Positions 24,801-34,345 of a DNA stretch of 58,366 nt are shown piece by piece; position 1 is the first letter of the stretch, and every line of letters starts with the position of its first letter. The notes beneath the pieces were generated by a model. The model saw nothing but the letters and a program-made list of their open reading frames with translations. It did no database searches and had not been told where the DNA came from. The DNA is taken from contig CAIVQG010000033.1 in the NCBI GenBank assembly GCA_903907985.1, positions 1 to 58,366 on the forward strand, in the 5' to 3' direction. Source of the DNA: an uncultured delta proteobacterium (GTDB taxonomy: Bacteria; Desulfobacterota; Syntrophia; Syntrophales; Smithellaceae). Both the position numbers and the translations under genes were made by a program.

Positions 24801-25781
24801 ATGAATTTAGTGGAAAGTTATAAAGACGATCTCAAATTGATTGAAAAACCATGGACGGGATGCTGGATCACGATGACCGTTATTGCCCTGTTATTACTTC
24901 CCTGGTTCGGCAACGAGCATCTGATTTATATGGGCACCCTGATTTTCATCGTTTCCGTCGGTATCATGGGGCAGAATATTTTGATCGGCTACACGGGTCA
25001 GATTTCGTTAGGCCAGGCGGGCTTTCTTGCCATCGGCGCCTTTAGCTTCGGCCATATGGCCCAGATGGGACTACCGATAGGATTGGCGCTTCTGGGGGCG
25101 GGATGCATGGCTGCCTTTTTCGGCGTGTTGGTCGGTTTTCCTTCCCTGCGTCTGAAGGGGCCCTATCTGGCGATCGTAACTCTGGGGTTTGGCATTGCCG
25201 TGTATCAGACCTTTGCCAGTTTTGAGGTCCTTTCCGGTGGCCGGATGGGTCTTGTTATTCCGAAATTTCCCGCTCTCTTCGGTCTTACCCGGGAGGCATC
25301 GATGTACTACTTTTCCCTCTTTTTGGGGATAGCCTTTACGCTGGCCACTTACAATCTCATTTCATCTTATATGGGCCGAGCCTTTGTCGCCATACGGGAC
25401 AACGACATTGCGGCGGAGGTGTTAGGCGTAAATCTCACCAGGTACAAACTCCTGTCCTTCGCCATCAGTTCCTTTTATACGGGGATTCATGGCGCCATGT
25501 TCGCTATGTTCATGGGGTTTATTGATCCCCAGATGTTCAACTTTTCCGAATCCCTGATCATCTTCGTGGCGGTCGTCATTGGCGGTTTAGCTTCGGTGGA
25601 AGGCGCAATCTTCGGAGCTGCTTTCGTCATCCTGGTCCCGCAGGTGTTCAGCGGTTACAAAGAATTCGTTCCCGTAATCTTCGGGGTGACGGTTATTTTT
25701 ATTATGATCTTTGAGCCTCTTGGACTCGCGGGACGATGGTTCAAGATGCGCCTTTACTACCGTAACTGGCCATTCCGCTAA
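24801..25781 (+). CDS. livM: ABC permease, LivM type (set 2)
   Basis: A hydrophobic 326-residue permease with QNILIGYTGQISLGQAGF and AIRDNDIAAEVLGV (coupling helix). The N-terminus is cytoplasmic and polar. The tail ends LYYRNWPFR, parallel to YWKTWPFKY of the first LivM. The ribosome site is weak (GAGTGAAC). It is followed 25 bp later by livH; the order M-H is the reverse of operon 1. Confidence 0.9.
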   Translation: MNLVESYKDDLKLIEKPWTGCWITMTVIALLLLPWFGNEHLIYMGTLIFIVSVGIMGQNILIGYTGQISLGQAGFLAIGAFSFGHMAQMGLPIGLALLGAGCMAAFFGVLVGFPSLRLKGPYLAIVTLGFGIAVYQTFASFEVLSGGRMGLVIPKFPALFGLTREASMYYFSLFLGIAFTLATYNLISSYMGRAFVAIRDNDIAAEVLGVNLTRYKLLSFAISSFYTGIHGAMFAMFMGFIDPQMFNFSESLIIFVAVVIGGLASVEGAIFGAAFVILVPQVFSGYKEFVPVIFGVTVIFIMIFEPLGLAGRWFKMRLYYRNWPFR

Positions 25782-25806
25782 CGATGTCGAGGAGGACGCA
25801 CATAAT

Positions 25807-26688
25807 ATGGTAAATTTCATCCAATATCTTATTTCCGGTTTGTCAGCGGGTAGCCTTTATGCACTGGTGGCCTTAGGCATTGTGCTGATCTACCGCTCTA
25901 CAAGAATCCTGAATTTTGCCCACGGGGACATGGCCACGATGGGAACTTTTTTTGCCTTCAGCCTGCTGTCCTGGCGTTTTCCCTTCTACCTCGCCCTGCC
26001 GCTTAGCATGTTGTTCGGTGCTTTGCTGGCGGTGGCCTTTTATTTCTCCATCATTGTACCGGCGCAACGCCGCGATGCGACTATGCTGGGACAGATTACT
26101 CTTACCGTGGGGTTAAGTATGATCTTTCAGGGGGCCATTATCTATCTGTGGGGTACGGACTCCAAGATGCTGAGCTTTCCCCTTTCGGATACAAAAACCT
26201 GGCAACTGGGGCCGATCTACCTGAACGAATTGAGCGTTGGTACGCTGATTGTCGGCATTCTGGGAAGTCTGCTTCTCTATATCCTTATTCAGAAGACCCG
26301 TCTGGGATTGGCCATGAAGGCCACTTCGGAAAACCTGCCCGCAGCCCAGACACTGGGCATTCCGACGCGGACCATCCTTGCCACATCCTGGGGCCTTGCC
26401 GCCCTTTTGGGGGTTGTGGCGGGGCTCTTTTTGGCGCCGGCCCTGATTCTTGATCCTTTCTTCATGCTGGAGCCGTTCCTGAAGGGATTCGCCGGGGCGA
26501 TTCTGGGAGGAATGAACAGTCTGCCGGGCGCAATTATCGGGGGTCTTTTGATTGGCATTATCGAGAATCTTTGCGGCGGGTACATTTCGCTGGAATTTAA
26601 AAATACGGTGCCCTTCATCATTATCATAATAGTTTTGTTATTTAAACACGAAGGTCTCCTGGGGAAAGAATTCAAGGAACGTATATAA
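25807..26688 (+). CDS. livH: ABC permease, LivH type (set 2)
   Basis: A 293-residue permease from the ATG at 25807, with GAGGAGG upstream; the open frame back to 25711 overlaps livM and is not used. Markers: SGLSAGSLYALVALG, LNFAHGDMATMG, and the LGIPTRT coupling region. It completes importer 2 (binding protein, two ATPases, two permeases). Confidence 0.9.
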   Translation: MVNFIQYLISGLSAGSLYALVALGIVLIYRSTRILNFAHGDMATMGTFFAFSLLSWRFPFYLALPLSMLFGALLAVAFYFSIIVPAQRRDATMLGQITLTVGLSMIFQGAIIYLWGTDSKMLSFPLSDTKTWQLGPIYLNELSVGTLIVGILGSLLLYILIQKTRLGLAMKATSENLPAAQTLGIPTRTILATSWGLAALLGVVAGLFLAPALILDPFFMLEPFLKGFAGAILGGMNSLPGAIIGGLLIGIIENLCGGYISLEFKNTVPFIIIIIVLLFKHEGLLGKEFKERI

Positions 26689-26813
26689 CAAAGTCGGAAC
26701 AAGGAGAAATTACAGACGGGGAAAGTGCTCTGCCAAACATACATGAATATGCCGGTGTATATGGAGGAATCTCTTTTACACAAGCGTAAATGTAATATAA
26801 GAAAAGTGAGGAA

Positions 26814-28619
26814 ATGATGGAAAAATTTAAAGAAGTTTCAATGGCGGCTGTTTTTCGGAATCGGGTTATGGAGCATGGTGATGAGGCGTGTGTGGCTTAT
26901 CGCAATGATGCCGCCGAGTGGTTTGATGTCTCCTGGAACCAGATGAGTGAGATGATTCACAATCTGGCCTATTACCTTATGGAAAAGGGGATTCAGCACG
27001 GTGACAAGGTGGCAGTTTTTTCCCCGAACCGCTATGAATGGTGGGTTGCCGATATGGCGATTCTGTCGATTGGGGCGGTGAACATTCCCATATACGCTAC
27101 GAACACTGCAGAGGAAGTGCGCTATATCCTTGACAACTCCGATTCGCGGATCTGTTTTGTCGGCACTAAGACGCATATGGAAAAGGTCGTTGCCGTGCGC
27201 AACAGGCTGCCGAAACTAATGGAGATAGTCATCTTTGACGATCTGGATAAGAAAGTTGAAGGCGTGATCACCGTCAAGGAGGCCTTCAAATTCGGGAAAG
27301 ATCATGCCGACGAGACTCTCTTCAACCGACGGCTGACGGCGATCAAGCCCGAAGATCTGTGCACCTTCATCTATACCTCCGGGACGACCGGAGATCCCAA
27401 AGGGGTTATGTTGTCGCATAAAAATATTGTCTCCAACGTCCACCAGTTCAACGCCTATTTCCCGGAAATGATCAGCCGCTTCCACAAGGCTCCGTCGTTC
27501 CTCCCCCTTTCTCATGCCGTTGAACGCACCGCTGTTTACTACTGTCAGGTTTTTTGCGCCAACAAGATCCACTTTGTAAAGAGTATCGATACATTGCTGG
27601 AGGACTTGCAGCATATCCACCCGTCCATAATGGCCTCGGTGCCCCGCGTGCTGGAGAAGATGTACGAGGCGATTACAGCCAAAGTGGCCCTGGCGCCGCC
27701 GATCAAGCAGAAGCTTTTTGCTTGGGCGCTGAGTGTCGGTAAAAAGAACGTTCCCTATATCTGCAAAGGGAAACAGCGGACAGGGCTGTTTGCACTGGAG
27801 TACAAACTGGCCGATAAATTGATCTTTTCGAAATTGAAGGCATTGATCGGGCTGGATCAGATCTATTTTATCGGCTTGGGTGGGGCGCCCATGTCTCAAA
27901 AAGTTCTCGAATTCTTCCTGGGAATGGATATTCCCTGCTGCGATGCCTATGGATTAAGTGAAACCTCTCCGATGGTCACCTGCAATTACGTCGGTCACAT
28001 CCAGCCGGGTACCATCGGTGTGCCTGTGATTAATACCGAGGTAAAGCTCAGCGACGAGGGTGAAATTCTTATCAAGGGCCCCCAGGTGATGGTCGGTTAT
28101 TACAAGAATGAAGAAGCCACAAAGGAAGCGATTACACCGGACGGATTCCTGAAAACCGGCGATATGGGCAAATTCGACGCCGAGGGAAATCTGAGCATCA
28201 CCGGCAGGATCAAGGATATCATCATCACTTCGGGCGGGAAGAACATCTCACCGCAGAATATAGAGAACAGTTTGATGTTTTCAGCGTTCATCAATCAGTT
28301 GGCCATTATCGGTGACGGGAGAAAATACCTTTCCGCTCTGATCATCCCGGCCTTCGAGGTTCTGGAACCATGGGCGAAAGACAACGGTATCTCGTTTGCC
28401 AGCCGGGCGGAGTTGATCAAGCATGAGAAAGTCCAGGCGTTGTTTGAGACCCAGATCAAGGAGTACACGAAGGAATACGGACAGGTCGAACAAATCAAGA
28501 AGTTTACCCTCCTGGAAAAGGAGTGGCTGCAGGAAACCGGCGAGTTGACCCCGACCCTCAAGGTTAAGCGGCGCGTGATTACATCGAAATACTCAGAAAT
28601 GATCGATAAAATGTATTAA
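26814..28619 (+). CDS. AMP-forming acyl-CoA synthetase (FadD15-like)
   Basis: A 601-residue ligase with YTSGTTGDPKG, DAYGLSETSP, KTGDMG, GRIKDIIITSGGKNI and PTLKVKRR. It closely resembles the ligase at 39624 (for example both contain RTGLFALEY and SETSP/TETSP blocks), more than those at 2502 and 22924. ATG 26814 or 26817 follows GAGG. A 125-bp gap separates it from livH; a strong bidirectional terminator follows, so it is the last gene of the long rightward run. Confidence 0.88.
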   Translation: MMEKFKEVSMAAVFRNRVMEHGDEACVAYRNDAAEWFDVSWNQMSEMIHNLAYYLMEKGIQHGDKVAVFSPNRYEWWVADMAILSIGAVNIPIYATNTAEEVRYILDNSDSRICFVGTKTHMEKVVAVRNRLPKLMEIVIFDDLDKKVEGVITVKEAFKFGKDHADETLFNRRLTAIKPEDLCTFIYTSGTTGDPKGVMLSHKNIVSNVHQFNAYFPEMISRFHKAPSFLPLSHAVERTAVYYCQVFCANKIHFVKSIDTLLEDLQHIHPSIMASVPRVLEKMYEAITAKVALAPPIKQKLFAWALSVGKKNVPYICKGKQRTGLFALEYKLADKLIFSKLKALIGLDQIYFIGLGGAPMSQKVLEFFLGMDIPCCDAYGLSETSPMVTCNYVGHIQPGTIGVPVINTEVKLSDEGEILIKGPQVMVGYYKNEEATKEAITPDGFLKTGDMGKFDAEGNLSITGRIKDIIITSGGKNISPQNIENSLMFSAFINQLAIIGDGRKYLSALIIPAFEVLEPWAKDNGISFASRAELIKHEKVQALFETQIKEYTKEYGQVEQIKKFTLLEKEWLQETGELTPTLKVKRRVITSKYSEMIDKMY

Positions 28620-28646
28620 TAAACACACCCGGAAAAGGCAGAACGC

Positions 28647-28692
28647 CCATCTATGGATGAGGCCATGGCTTCATCCTATAGATGGTTTTTTA
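28647..28692. terminator. Bidirectional terminator between convergent genes
   Basis: A stem of about 18 bp (from CCATCTATGGATGA to TCATCCTATAGATGG, one bulge) with a small loop, ending in seven T residues on the plus strand. It closes the rightward catabolic run and lies at the 3' end of the activator gene on the minus strand. Confidence 0.85.
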
Positions 28693-31600
28693 TGCTTCCG
28701 GCCCGCCGTGGCTTGCACCTTTAGGCCTGTGGATACCTAGCCTATTCATGCGGAAGGCCAGCGTGGACGGGGGAATGTTGAGGAGTTCCGCCGCTCCGCC
28801 TTTGCCCCTTACCTTCCAGTTCGTTTGTTGCAGCGCCCACAGGATGTGCCGGCGTTCATTTTCCATAAGGGTCATCCCATCCCTGTCGGTGGAGTAGTCT
28901 TTTTGTGTTGATCCGAGGTCGGGTACCCGGAAGAGGGGGCCGGTATTGAGGATCGTTCCTCTTTCGATGATATTCTCCAACTCCCGGACGTTTCCCGGCC
29001 AGTCATAGTGGAGCAGTTTTTCTATTTCAGCATTGGGAATCTTGGAAAAATTCTTTCCCCGTTTCTGGGAGTAGATCTTGAGAAAATAATAGGCCAGGAG
29101 GGGAATGTCTCCTGTTCTTTCCCGCAGGGGCGGCACGTGGATGGGAAAGACGGCAAGACGATAATAGAGATCTGCCCGGAATTTCTGTGTCTTGACATCC
29201 TTTTCCAGATTGCGGTTGGTGGCCACCACAAGACGGAAGTCGGAACGCAGTGTTTCGGTTCCGCCAACCCGCTCAAACTCACCGTTTTGCAGAACCCGCA
29301 GCAGACGAACCTGAATGTCCTGGCTGATCTCGCCGATTTCATCGAGGAAAAGGGTGCCGCCGTTGGCCAGTTCAAAACGTCCCAGACGCCTTTGTGTAGC
29401 GCCGGTGAAGGAGCCCTTTTCATGACCGAACAGCTCGCTGGGGATGAGACTCTCCGGCAGGGCGCTGCAGTTCACCTTGATAAAAGGTTTGTCCTTCCGG
29501 CGGCTATGGCGATGGATGGCCCTGGCTACCAGTTCCTTGCCGGAGCCGGTTTCACCTATGATCATCACAGTGGCGTCGGTTTCCGTCACCTGGTCGACCT
29601 GAGAAAGCACATGCTTGATCTCCGGGCTTTCCCCGACAATGTCTTCAAAATGAAGTGTCTGCAGGTGTTCTTCTTTGTAATAGAGGGTTTCCTCGCTGAG
29701 ATTCTGATTCAATCGCCTGATCTCTTCGTAGGCCTTGACATTATCCAGCGCAAATGCGGCCAGCGCGGCGAAATAAGAGAGTAGTTCCAGGTCGGATTCC
29801 CGAAAGGCACTGCTGAGCAGGCGATTGTCGTGATAGAGAACTCCCACGGTTTTGCCGCGGAGGATCATGGGAACGCAAATGCGGGAGCGGATGGCCGAAG
29901 AAGCAACGGAATTTTCGTTTTCCTCCGTGCCGAGAATACGGCCCGTTCCCTTTGACGCAACTTCCTTGATTAGTTTCATGGAAGAGGAAAACCCGTCATT
30001 TCCAATCTGTTCCGTGGTGAGGTTCTTGGAGGCCCTCAACAATAGCTTTGGAAGATGTTTATCGTCCTCGAGCAGGAAGATGGCGCCCCTCTCGGCGCCG
30101 GTAATTCTGTTTAATGTAGACAGGATGTGCTGGACGAGGTCTCTGTGGTCCTGAATGGTGACAACCTCCTGTCCGAGGGTCAATATCTCCTTGAGGAGGT
30201 TTTCGTTAAGCGGCCGGTCTTTGATGAGAGCCCGCAGGTCATCCGGTACCAGCGTTTCATTGATGACATCGAGTACCTTGGTGGCAATGAGGGTCAGTTC
30301 CTTAGCCCTGTTATTGTCGCCCAGAAAGAGGTACTGCCGGGCGAGTTCCAGTCGCGATTTGGCCAGCTCAATCTCGCTGCCGGATTCTTCCAGCCACTTG
30401 ATGGAATTCTCCAGCGACGAGATGATTTTCTCCCGGGACTCCCCTGACATTTGCCGGAGGATGGCCTCGTAGCGGTAAGCCACGCCCTTGAGGAGGATGT
30501 TTTTCCCGCGGATCATAGCCTGAATCTCTTTTTCAATAGAGAGTCCCTCCACGGAAGGAAGTTCTCCCATTTTTATGGCCAGGCAGAGTTCCAAAAGGTA
30601 AGCATAGAGATAGACTGTTGTCTGGACCCTGCGGCTCTGTTGCAGGAAGCTCTGGAGGCATTTCGTCGCCTGTTTTTTTTCTCCCTTCAGATAATAGGCA
30701 TAAGCGAGGGACGTTTGCACCGAGATCCATACCCAGTCATTATGGGCCTCCTGCGCCTCCCGCGCCGACCCTTCCAGAAACACGATGGCCTCGTCGATAC
30801 GGCCGATGTCGAGGAGAATGACACCTATATTGCCCTCCGCGTAGGCGGTCAGGTAAACATCACCTTTGTCGAGCCCATGGGTGCGCAGGGCGTCGAGCAT
30901 CCCCAGTCCCTGGGTGATCTGGCCGGTCTGGGCGTAACAGTAGCCGACCGTGATAACGGCCAGGAGGGGAAAACCGCCCTGAGGATATCTTTCGATATCC
31001 GGTACTGATTTTTCGTAGATCCGAATTGCCTCCCGGAAGCGTCCCTGCCAGAAGAGAAAAAAGGTGCTGAAGTTGGTGGCCACCAGCATCAACTCGGGGT
31101 CACCTATTTCATGGGCCAAGGACCAGCCCTCTTCAAAAAATTTCAGGGCACTGGTGTATCGCGAGCGGAGCCATTCATTTTTGGCCATGTGCATCTTCAG
31201 CAAAGCTTGCAGGGCTTTCATGTCCCACTTCTCGGCACGCTTGAGGGCCGATTCCAGAATGGAAAGTACTTTTGTTGTGTCGTGTCTCGCCGTCGAAATT
31301 TTGGAGTATTTAATGGCGGTTTCGCTGAAGAGGCGATCTTCTTCCTCGCCGTTTAAACAGCAAAGATCATCGAGGGCTTTGCTGTAGCACTGCAGGGCAT
31401 GTTCGGCCTGAAAGGTCTTGCGGTGGAGATCGCCTGCTTTGATCAAGAAACGGCACCTTTCCACATCGTTGGCAATATGGACGAGATGATGGGCGACGGC
31501 ATGGGCCTTCTGTTCATCGTCGGGGAGCTGGCGCATCAGAATGTCGGCTATGTGTCCATGAAGCATCTTCTCCTCGGGTTCCGGAAGAAGGCAGATGAAT

Positions 31601-31869
31601 TTTTCCCGTCTTTTTAAATCTTTAAAAATATAAGAACCGGGGGTTTTTTTCAGCAGGATGCCCTCAGTGACGCTTTTTTCCAACTGAGAGATAATCTGGG
31701 ACGGTTTCTTTTCCGAAAGAAGATCAACAAGACAGTCGATAGAGAACTCCCCGTTAAACAAGGCGGCGATGGCCAGCAGGCGCTTGTCATCGTCTAGCTT
31801 GGAATTGCAATTGGCAGTAGACACGCGTTCCTCCGTTGATTCCATTTTACTTATTCCATTCTTCATCAT
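28690..31869 (-). CDS. Sigma-54-dependent transcriptional activator with TPR-rich region, GAF, AAA+ and Fis HTH
   Basis: A 1059-residue enhancer-binding protein. N-terminal roughly 1-560 is helical with TPR-like repeats (as in MalT/LuxR-type regulators). A GAF sensor spans about 580-720. The AAA+ domain has Walker A GETGSGKE near 773, the sigma-54 contact loop GSFTGA near 819 (GAFTGA in most relatives), Walker B GGTLFLDEIGE and the arginine-finger region FRADLYYRLAVF. A Fis-type HTH occupies the last 50 residues. There is no receiver domain, so control is by ligand or protein binding, probably a CoA ester or free acid at GAF/TPR (inference). It lies next to the catabolic genes, whose two -24/-12 promoters share a dyad; it is the obvious candidate regulator. 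The start codon among several close ATGs is uncertain. Confidence 0.9.
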   Translation of the reverse strand: MMKNGISKMESTEERVSTANCNSKLDDDKRLLAIAALFNGEFSIDCLVDLLSEKKPSQIISQLEKSVTEGILLKKTPGSYIFKDLKRREKFICLLPEPEEKMLHGHIADILMRQLPDDEQKAHAVAHHLVHIANDVERCRFLIKAGDLHRKTFQAEHALQCYSKALDDLCCLNGEEEDRLFSETAIKYSKISTARHDTTKVLSILESALKRAEKWDMKALQALLKMHMAKNEWLRSRYTSALKFFEEGWSLAHEIGDPELMLVATNFSTFFLFWQGRFREAIRIYEKSVPDIERYPQGGFPLLAVITVGYCYAQTGQITQGLGMLDALRTHGLDKGDVYLTAYAEGNIGVILLDIGRIDEAIVFLEGSAREAQEAHNDWVWISVQTSLAYAYYLKGEKKQATKCLQSFLQQSRRVQTTVYLYAYLLELCLAIKMGELPSVEGLSIEKEIQAMIRGKNILLKGVAYRYEAILRQMSGESREKIISSLENSIKWLEESGSEIELAKSRLELARQYLFLGDNNRAKELTLIATKVLDVINETLVPDDLRALIKDRPLNENLLKEILTLGQEVVTIQDHRDLVQHILSTLNRITGAERGAIFLLEDDKHLPKLLLRASKNLTTEQIGNDGFSSSMKLIKEVASKGTGRILGTEENENSVASSAIRSRICVPMILRGKTVGVLYHDNRLLSSAFRESDLELLSYFAALAAFALDNVKAYEEIRRLNQNLSEETLYYKEEHLQTLHFEDIVGESPEIKHVLSQVDQVTETDATVMIIGETGSGKELVARAIHRHSRRKDKPFIKVNCSALPESLIPSELFGHEKGSFTGATQRRLGRFELANGGTLFLDEIGEISQDIQVRLLRVLQNGEFERVGGTETLRSDFRLVVATNRNLEKDVKTQKFRADLYYRLAVFPIHVPPLRERTGDIPLLAYYFLKIYSQKRGKNFSKIPNAEIEKLLHYDWPGNVRELENIIERGTILNTGPLFRVPDLGSTQKDYSTDRDGMTLMENERRHILWALQQTNWKVRGKGGAAELLNIPPSTLAFRMNRLGIHRPKGASHGGPEA

Positions 31870-31926
31870 CAGAAGTTATGGAGTATTTATGAAAAAAAGT
31901 CGTAGTGTAGTAATTTTGGATACAGA

Positions 31927-31956
31927 TTTATAGATATAAGTATGATCATAAGTCAA
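31927..31956 (-). promoter_or_regulatory. Probable sigma-70 promoter of the activator gene
   Basis: Read on the minus strand: TTGACT (31956-31951), an 18-bp spacer, and TATAAA (31932-31927), 58 nt before the start at 31869. No -24/-12 site is seen, so the activator is probably made constitutively. Confidence 0.5.
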
Positions 31957-32024
31957 GTCGAATATAAGACATGTGTTTCACCGGCGATGGGCATTAACAA
32001 TGTGGAAAAATGTGGGAAAAGTGA

Positions 32025-32053
32025 TTGACAGGCAAATGGAACTTACCTATATT
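32025..32053 (+). promoter_or_regulatory. Sigma-70 promoter of chemoreceptor gene
   Basis: TTGACA at 32025-32030, a 17-bp spacer and TATATT at 32048-32053, 42 nt before the ATG. The spacer carries ACTTACC just before the -10. Promoters at 33677 and 38342 share this extended pattern (ATTGACAG..AAA ... ACTT). Confidence 0.75.
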
Positions 32054-32095
32054 TCGCCACTCAAAATGCACTATCAAATCAAATCAGGAGGCAAC

Positions 32096-33478
32096 ATGAC
32101 AGGCAAGGGAAACATCTGGCAGCGAATGCGGGAATCCATCATCGGGCGTTACGGCAACAGCGATTATCTTACCCAGCAACGTGCCTGGTATATGTACATT
32201 TTTTTGAGTTTTGCGTTTGTGCTTTTTCTCGGTCTGGCCGTTACTCTTTTTGCAGTCGATCCGGTAAAAGCTAAATTCTCTTCACCTATTCTGATTGTGG
32301 CGTCGGTAATGGGGCTGCTGGCGATATATCTGGTCAGGGCCGGGAAATACAGCTTTGCGGCAAATTTTATTTTGATCTTCCAGTTGCTGGCCGTGGCAGG
32401 AAGTTTTTACGCCAAGACTAAGTCACCGACGATCATTGAGGGATTCACGGCGACATCGTACTTTTTTTTCATCACCATCGCCTTTGCCACACTTTTTTGC
32501 GAAAGGAAAATGATTGTCGTGACGATGGTCTGGACTGTTATTGTGGAGGTGGCCTATTTCCTGGCGATTAAACCACTCATGAGCCCGGATATCCTGGAAA
32601 TCATCACCCGTTCCTTCGCCAACAGCATCGTCTGTCTAACCATCACCGGGCTTCTTTCCTTTATGATTATCACATCGATGAGAAAGGCCAATGTCCGGCT
32701 CATCGATTCCGTTGCCGATGTGAGAACAGCCTCGCAAAAGCTCGACGATATCTCCAGCGTTATGGACTCGGCGAGCCAGAGTCTGGCGAATGGTTCGTCA
32801 ACCCAGGCGACCGCAATGGAAGAGACGGCATCCATGCTGAAGGAAATTTCCGAAAAGACGAAAGCTAATCGGACGGTCGTTGATAAGGCCATTAATCTCA
32901 TGGCCAGCGCCAGCGCGGTTATCTCGCAGACAAACCAGTCGCTGACAAATCTCCGATCATCCATGAATGAAGTCAACGATGCCAGTGAAAAAACGGTGCG
33001 GGTCATCAAAACCATTGACTCGATTGCTTTTCAGACCAATCTGCTCGCCTTGAACGCGGCCGTGGAAGCGGCACGGGCGGGAGAAGCGGGGGCGGGATTC
33101 GCCGTTGTTGCCGAGGAGGTGCGGTCTCTGGCTCGTAAATCGGCAGAAGCGTCAAAAAATTCGCAGGAAATCATTTCCAATAATATCAATAATATCAAGA
33201 AAAGTTCCGATCTGGTCGTCAGTTCGTATGAAGCTTTTTCCATGTTTTCGCAGGTCTCGAGCCAACTGGACGACTACTTGAAGGAAATTAACGCATCTTC
33301 CCGGGAGCAGTCCGACGGCATCATGGAGATTGAAAAAGCTGTCGAAGAAGTGAACCAAATTATTCAGGGGAATGCCGCAAGTTCAGAAGAGGCCGCAGCA
33401 GTGTCTACCGAACTGACAACTATCGCCGATAGTGTAGGTGACTTCGTGGAACATCTCGATAAACTGGTAAATGCCTGA
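32096..33478 (+). CDS. Methyl-accepting chemotaxis protein with polytopic membrane sensor
   Basis: Chemoreceptor of 460 residues from ATG 32096 (AGGAGG upstream); the frame is open to 31973, but that would cover the promoter. About six hydrophobic helices fill residues 32-192 without a periplasmic loop large enough for a ligand domain, so sensing would be within the membrane or through a partner protein. The signalling domain contains the CheA/CheW-binding hairpin tip [19 protein letters not shown], flanked by coiled coil and methylation helices. No HAMP domain and no C-terminal CheR-tethering pentapeptide are seen. It is divergent from the sigma-54 activator and upstream of the Cache array. 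Confidence 0.88.
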   Translation: MTGKGNIWQRMRESIIGRYGNSDYLTQQRAWYMYIFLSFAFVLFLGLAVTLFAVDPVKAKFSSPILIVASVMGLLAIYLVRAGKYSFAANFILIFQLLAVAGSFYAKTKSPTIIEGFTATSYFFFITIAFATLFCERKMIVVTMVWTVIVEVAYFLAIKPLMSPDILEIITRSFANSIVCLTITGLLSFMIITSMRKANVRLIDSVADVRTASQKLDDISSVMDSASQSLANGSSTQATAMEETASMLKEISEKTKANRTVVDKAINLMASASAVISQTNQSLTNLRSSMNEVNDASEKTVRVIKTIDSIAFQTNLLALNAAVEAARAGEAGAGFAVVAEEVRSLARKSAEASKNSQEIISNNINNIKKSSDLVVSSYEAFSMFSQVSSQLDDYLKEINASSREQSDGIMEIEKAVEEVNQIIQGNAASSEEAAAVSTELTTIADSVGDFVEHLDKLVNA

Positions 33479-33510
33479 TCCAATGTCCGGAAAACAGAAT
33501 CGCTTTTTGC

Positions 33511-33542
33511 CGGGGATGAGGATGCCCATCCTCTCCCCGTTT
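33511..33542 (+). terminator. Terminator-like hairpin after the first chemoreceptor
   Basis: CGGGGATGAGGATG pairs with CATCCTCTCCCCG (one bulged T) across three bases, followed by GTTTCTCT. The stem is very stable and the T-tract is interrupted. It starts 33 nt after the chemoreceptor stop and separates it from the Cache array. Confidence 0.65.
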
Positions 33543-33866
33543 CTCTATTCCATATGCCGGAATATTCTCTTCCCTTTCCATAAAATATTGAAGTAACTAT
33601 ATATTTAGTATGTTTGACATTACGAAACGCCTCTCCCTTATTAAGGGAATCTTTATGTTGTCGGTAAAAAAAGTCATTGACAGAAAAATCGAACTTCCTT
33701 ATGGTACAGTTAGTAGAAGTAATGCAAATATTCCTATGCGCATTGGCTTCGATCAGTTTTTTCTGGTATACCGGAAAGGAAGGATTAGTGATCAGCCATC
33801 AAATCACTGCGTTCATCGGCAACCGTCAGGTTTAATAACAATTAAAAATGTTATGGAGGTGAAGTT
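33543..33866. other. Leader region of the Cache array
   Basis: Holds the promoter at 33677-33705, an untranslated leader of about 150 nt and the ribosome site GGAGGTGA before 33867. An open frame across 33610-33870 would run through the promoter and is not regarded as a gene. Confidence 0.5.
33677..33705 (+). promoter_or_regulatory. Sigma-70 promoter of the Cache array
   Basis: TTGACA at 33677-33682, 17-bp spacer and TATGGT at 33700-33705. The flanks AGTCATTGACAGAAAAA and ACTTCC match those of the promoters at 32025 and 38342. The leader to the first Cache gene is about 155 nt, long enough for RNA-level control. Confidence 0.65.
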
Positions 33867-34316
33867 ATGAAAAAAGTTTTGGTGGTTGTTATTATTTGTC
33901 TGCTTACAGTCGGTTTTGTTTGGGCTGCGGAAAAGGGAGCGACCAAGGATGCCCAGGACCTGGTTGACAAAGCCGCTGCCTTCTACAAGTCCAACGGAGC
34001 TGAAAAAACACTGGCGGAGATCAATAACCCTAAAGGGCAATTTATCAAAGGCGACGTCTATGTCTTTATCTGGGGCACTGACTATGTAGTGAAGGCCCAT
34101 CCCACAAATGCGAAGCTCGTAGGAAAAAACCTAAAAGAATTGAAGGATACGGACGGCAAGGCATTTGTCTTTGATGGCGTCGAATTGGCCAAGGCGAAAG
34201 GTTCCGGATGGGTCGATTACAAGTACACGAATCCGGTATCCAAAAAGATCGAGGCAAAAACAACCTATGTGAAAAAAGTAGACGACTTGGTTTTTGCTTG
34301 CGGGATATACAAATAA
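33867..34316 (+). CDS. Secreted single-Cache protein, copy 1
   Basis: A 149-residue periplasmic sensor-type domain without a membrane anchor. A signal peptide (MKKVLVVVIICLL..., cleavage after VWA near residue 21) is followed by one sCache_2-type domain: GAT..AQDLVDKAAAFY helix, NPKGQFIKGDVYVFI, KAHPTNAKLVGKN, SGWVDYKYTNP and the end VFACGIYK. In chemoreceptors this domain binds small organic ligands. This copy keeps the family-typical HPTN loop and is the most divergent of the five tandem copies. GGAGGTGA precedes ATG. Role as a soluble ligand-binding partner of the flanking chemoreceptors is an inference. Confidence 0.85.
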   Translation: MKKVLVVVIICLLTVGFVWAAEKGATKDAQDLVDKAAAFYKSNGAEKTLAEINNPKGQFIKGDVYVFIWGTDYVVKAHPTNAKLVGKNLKELKDTDGKAFVFDGVELAKAKGSGWVDYKYTNPVSKKIEAKTTYVKKVDDLVFACGIYK

Positions 34317-34345
34317 AACAACGAGCGAAGGAAGGGGATGAAGAA

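Noticed and set aside
26731-26746. Half-site-like sequence before the ligase at 26814
   Set aside because: TGCCAAACATACATGA matches the enhancer half-site only partly, has no proper partner in inverted orientation and no -24/-12 promoter follows.
33610-33870. 86-codon frame before the Cache array
   Set aside because: It spans the promoter at 33677-33705 and overlaps the start of the first Cache gene; no ribosome site.
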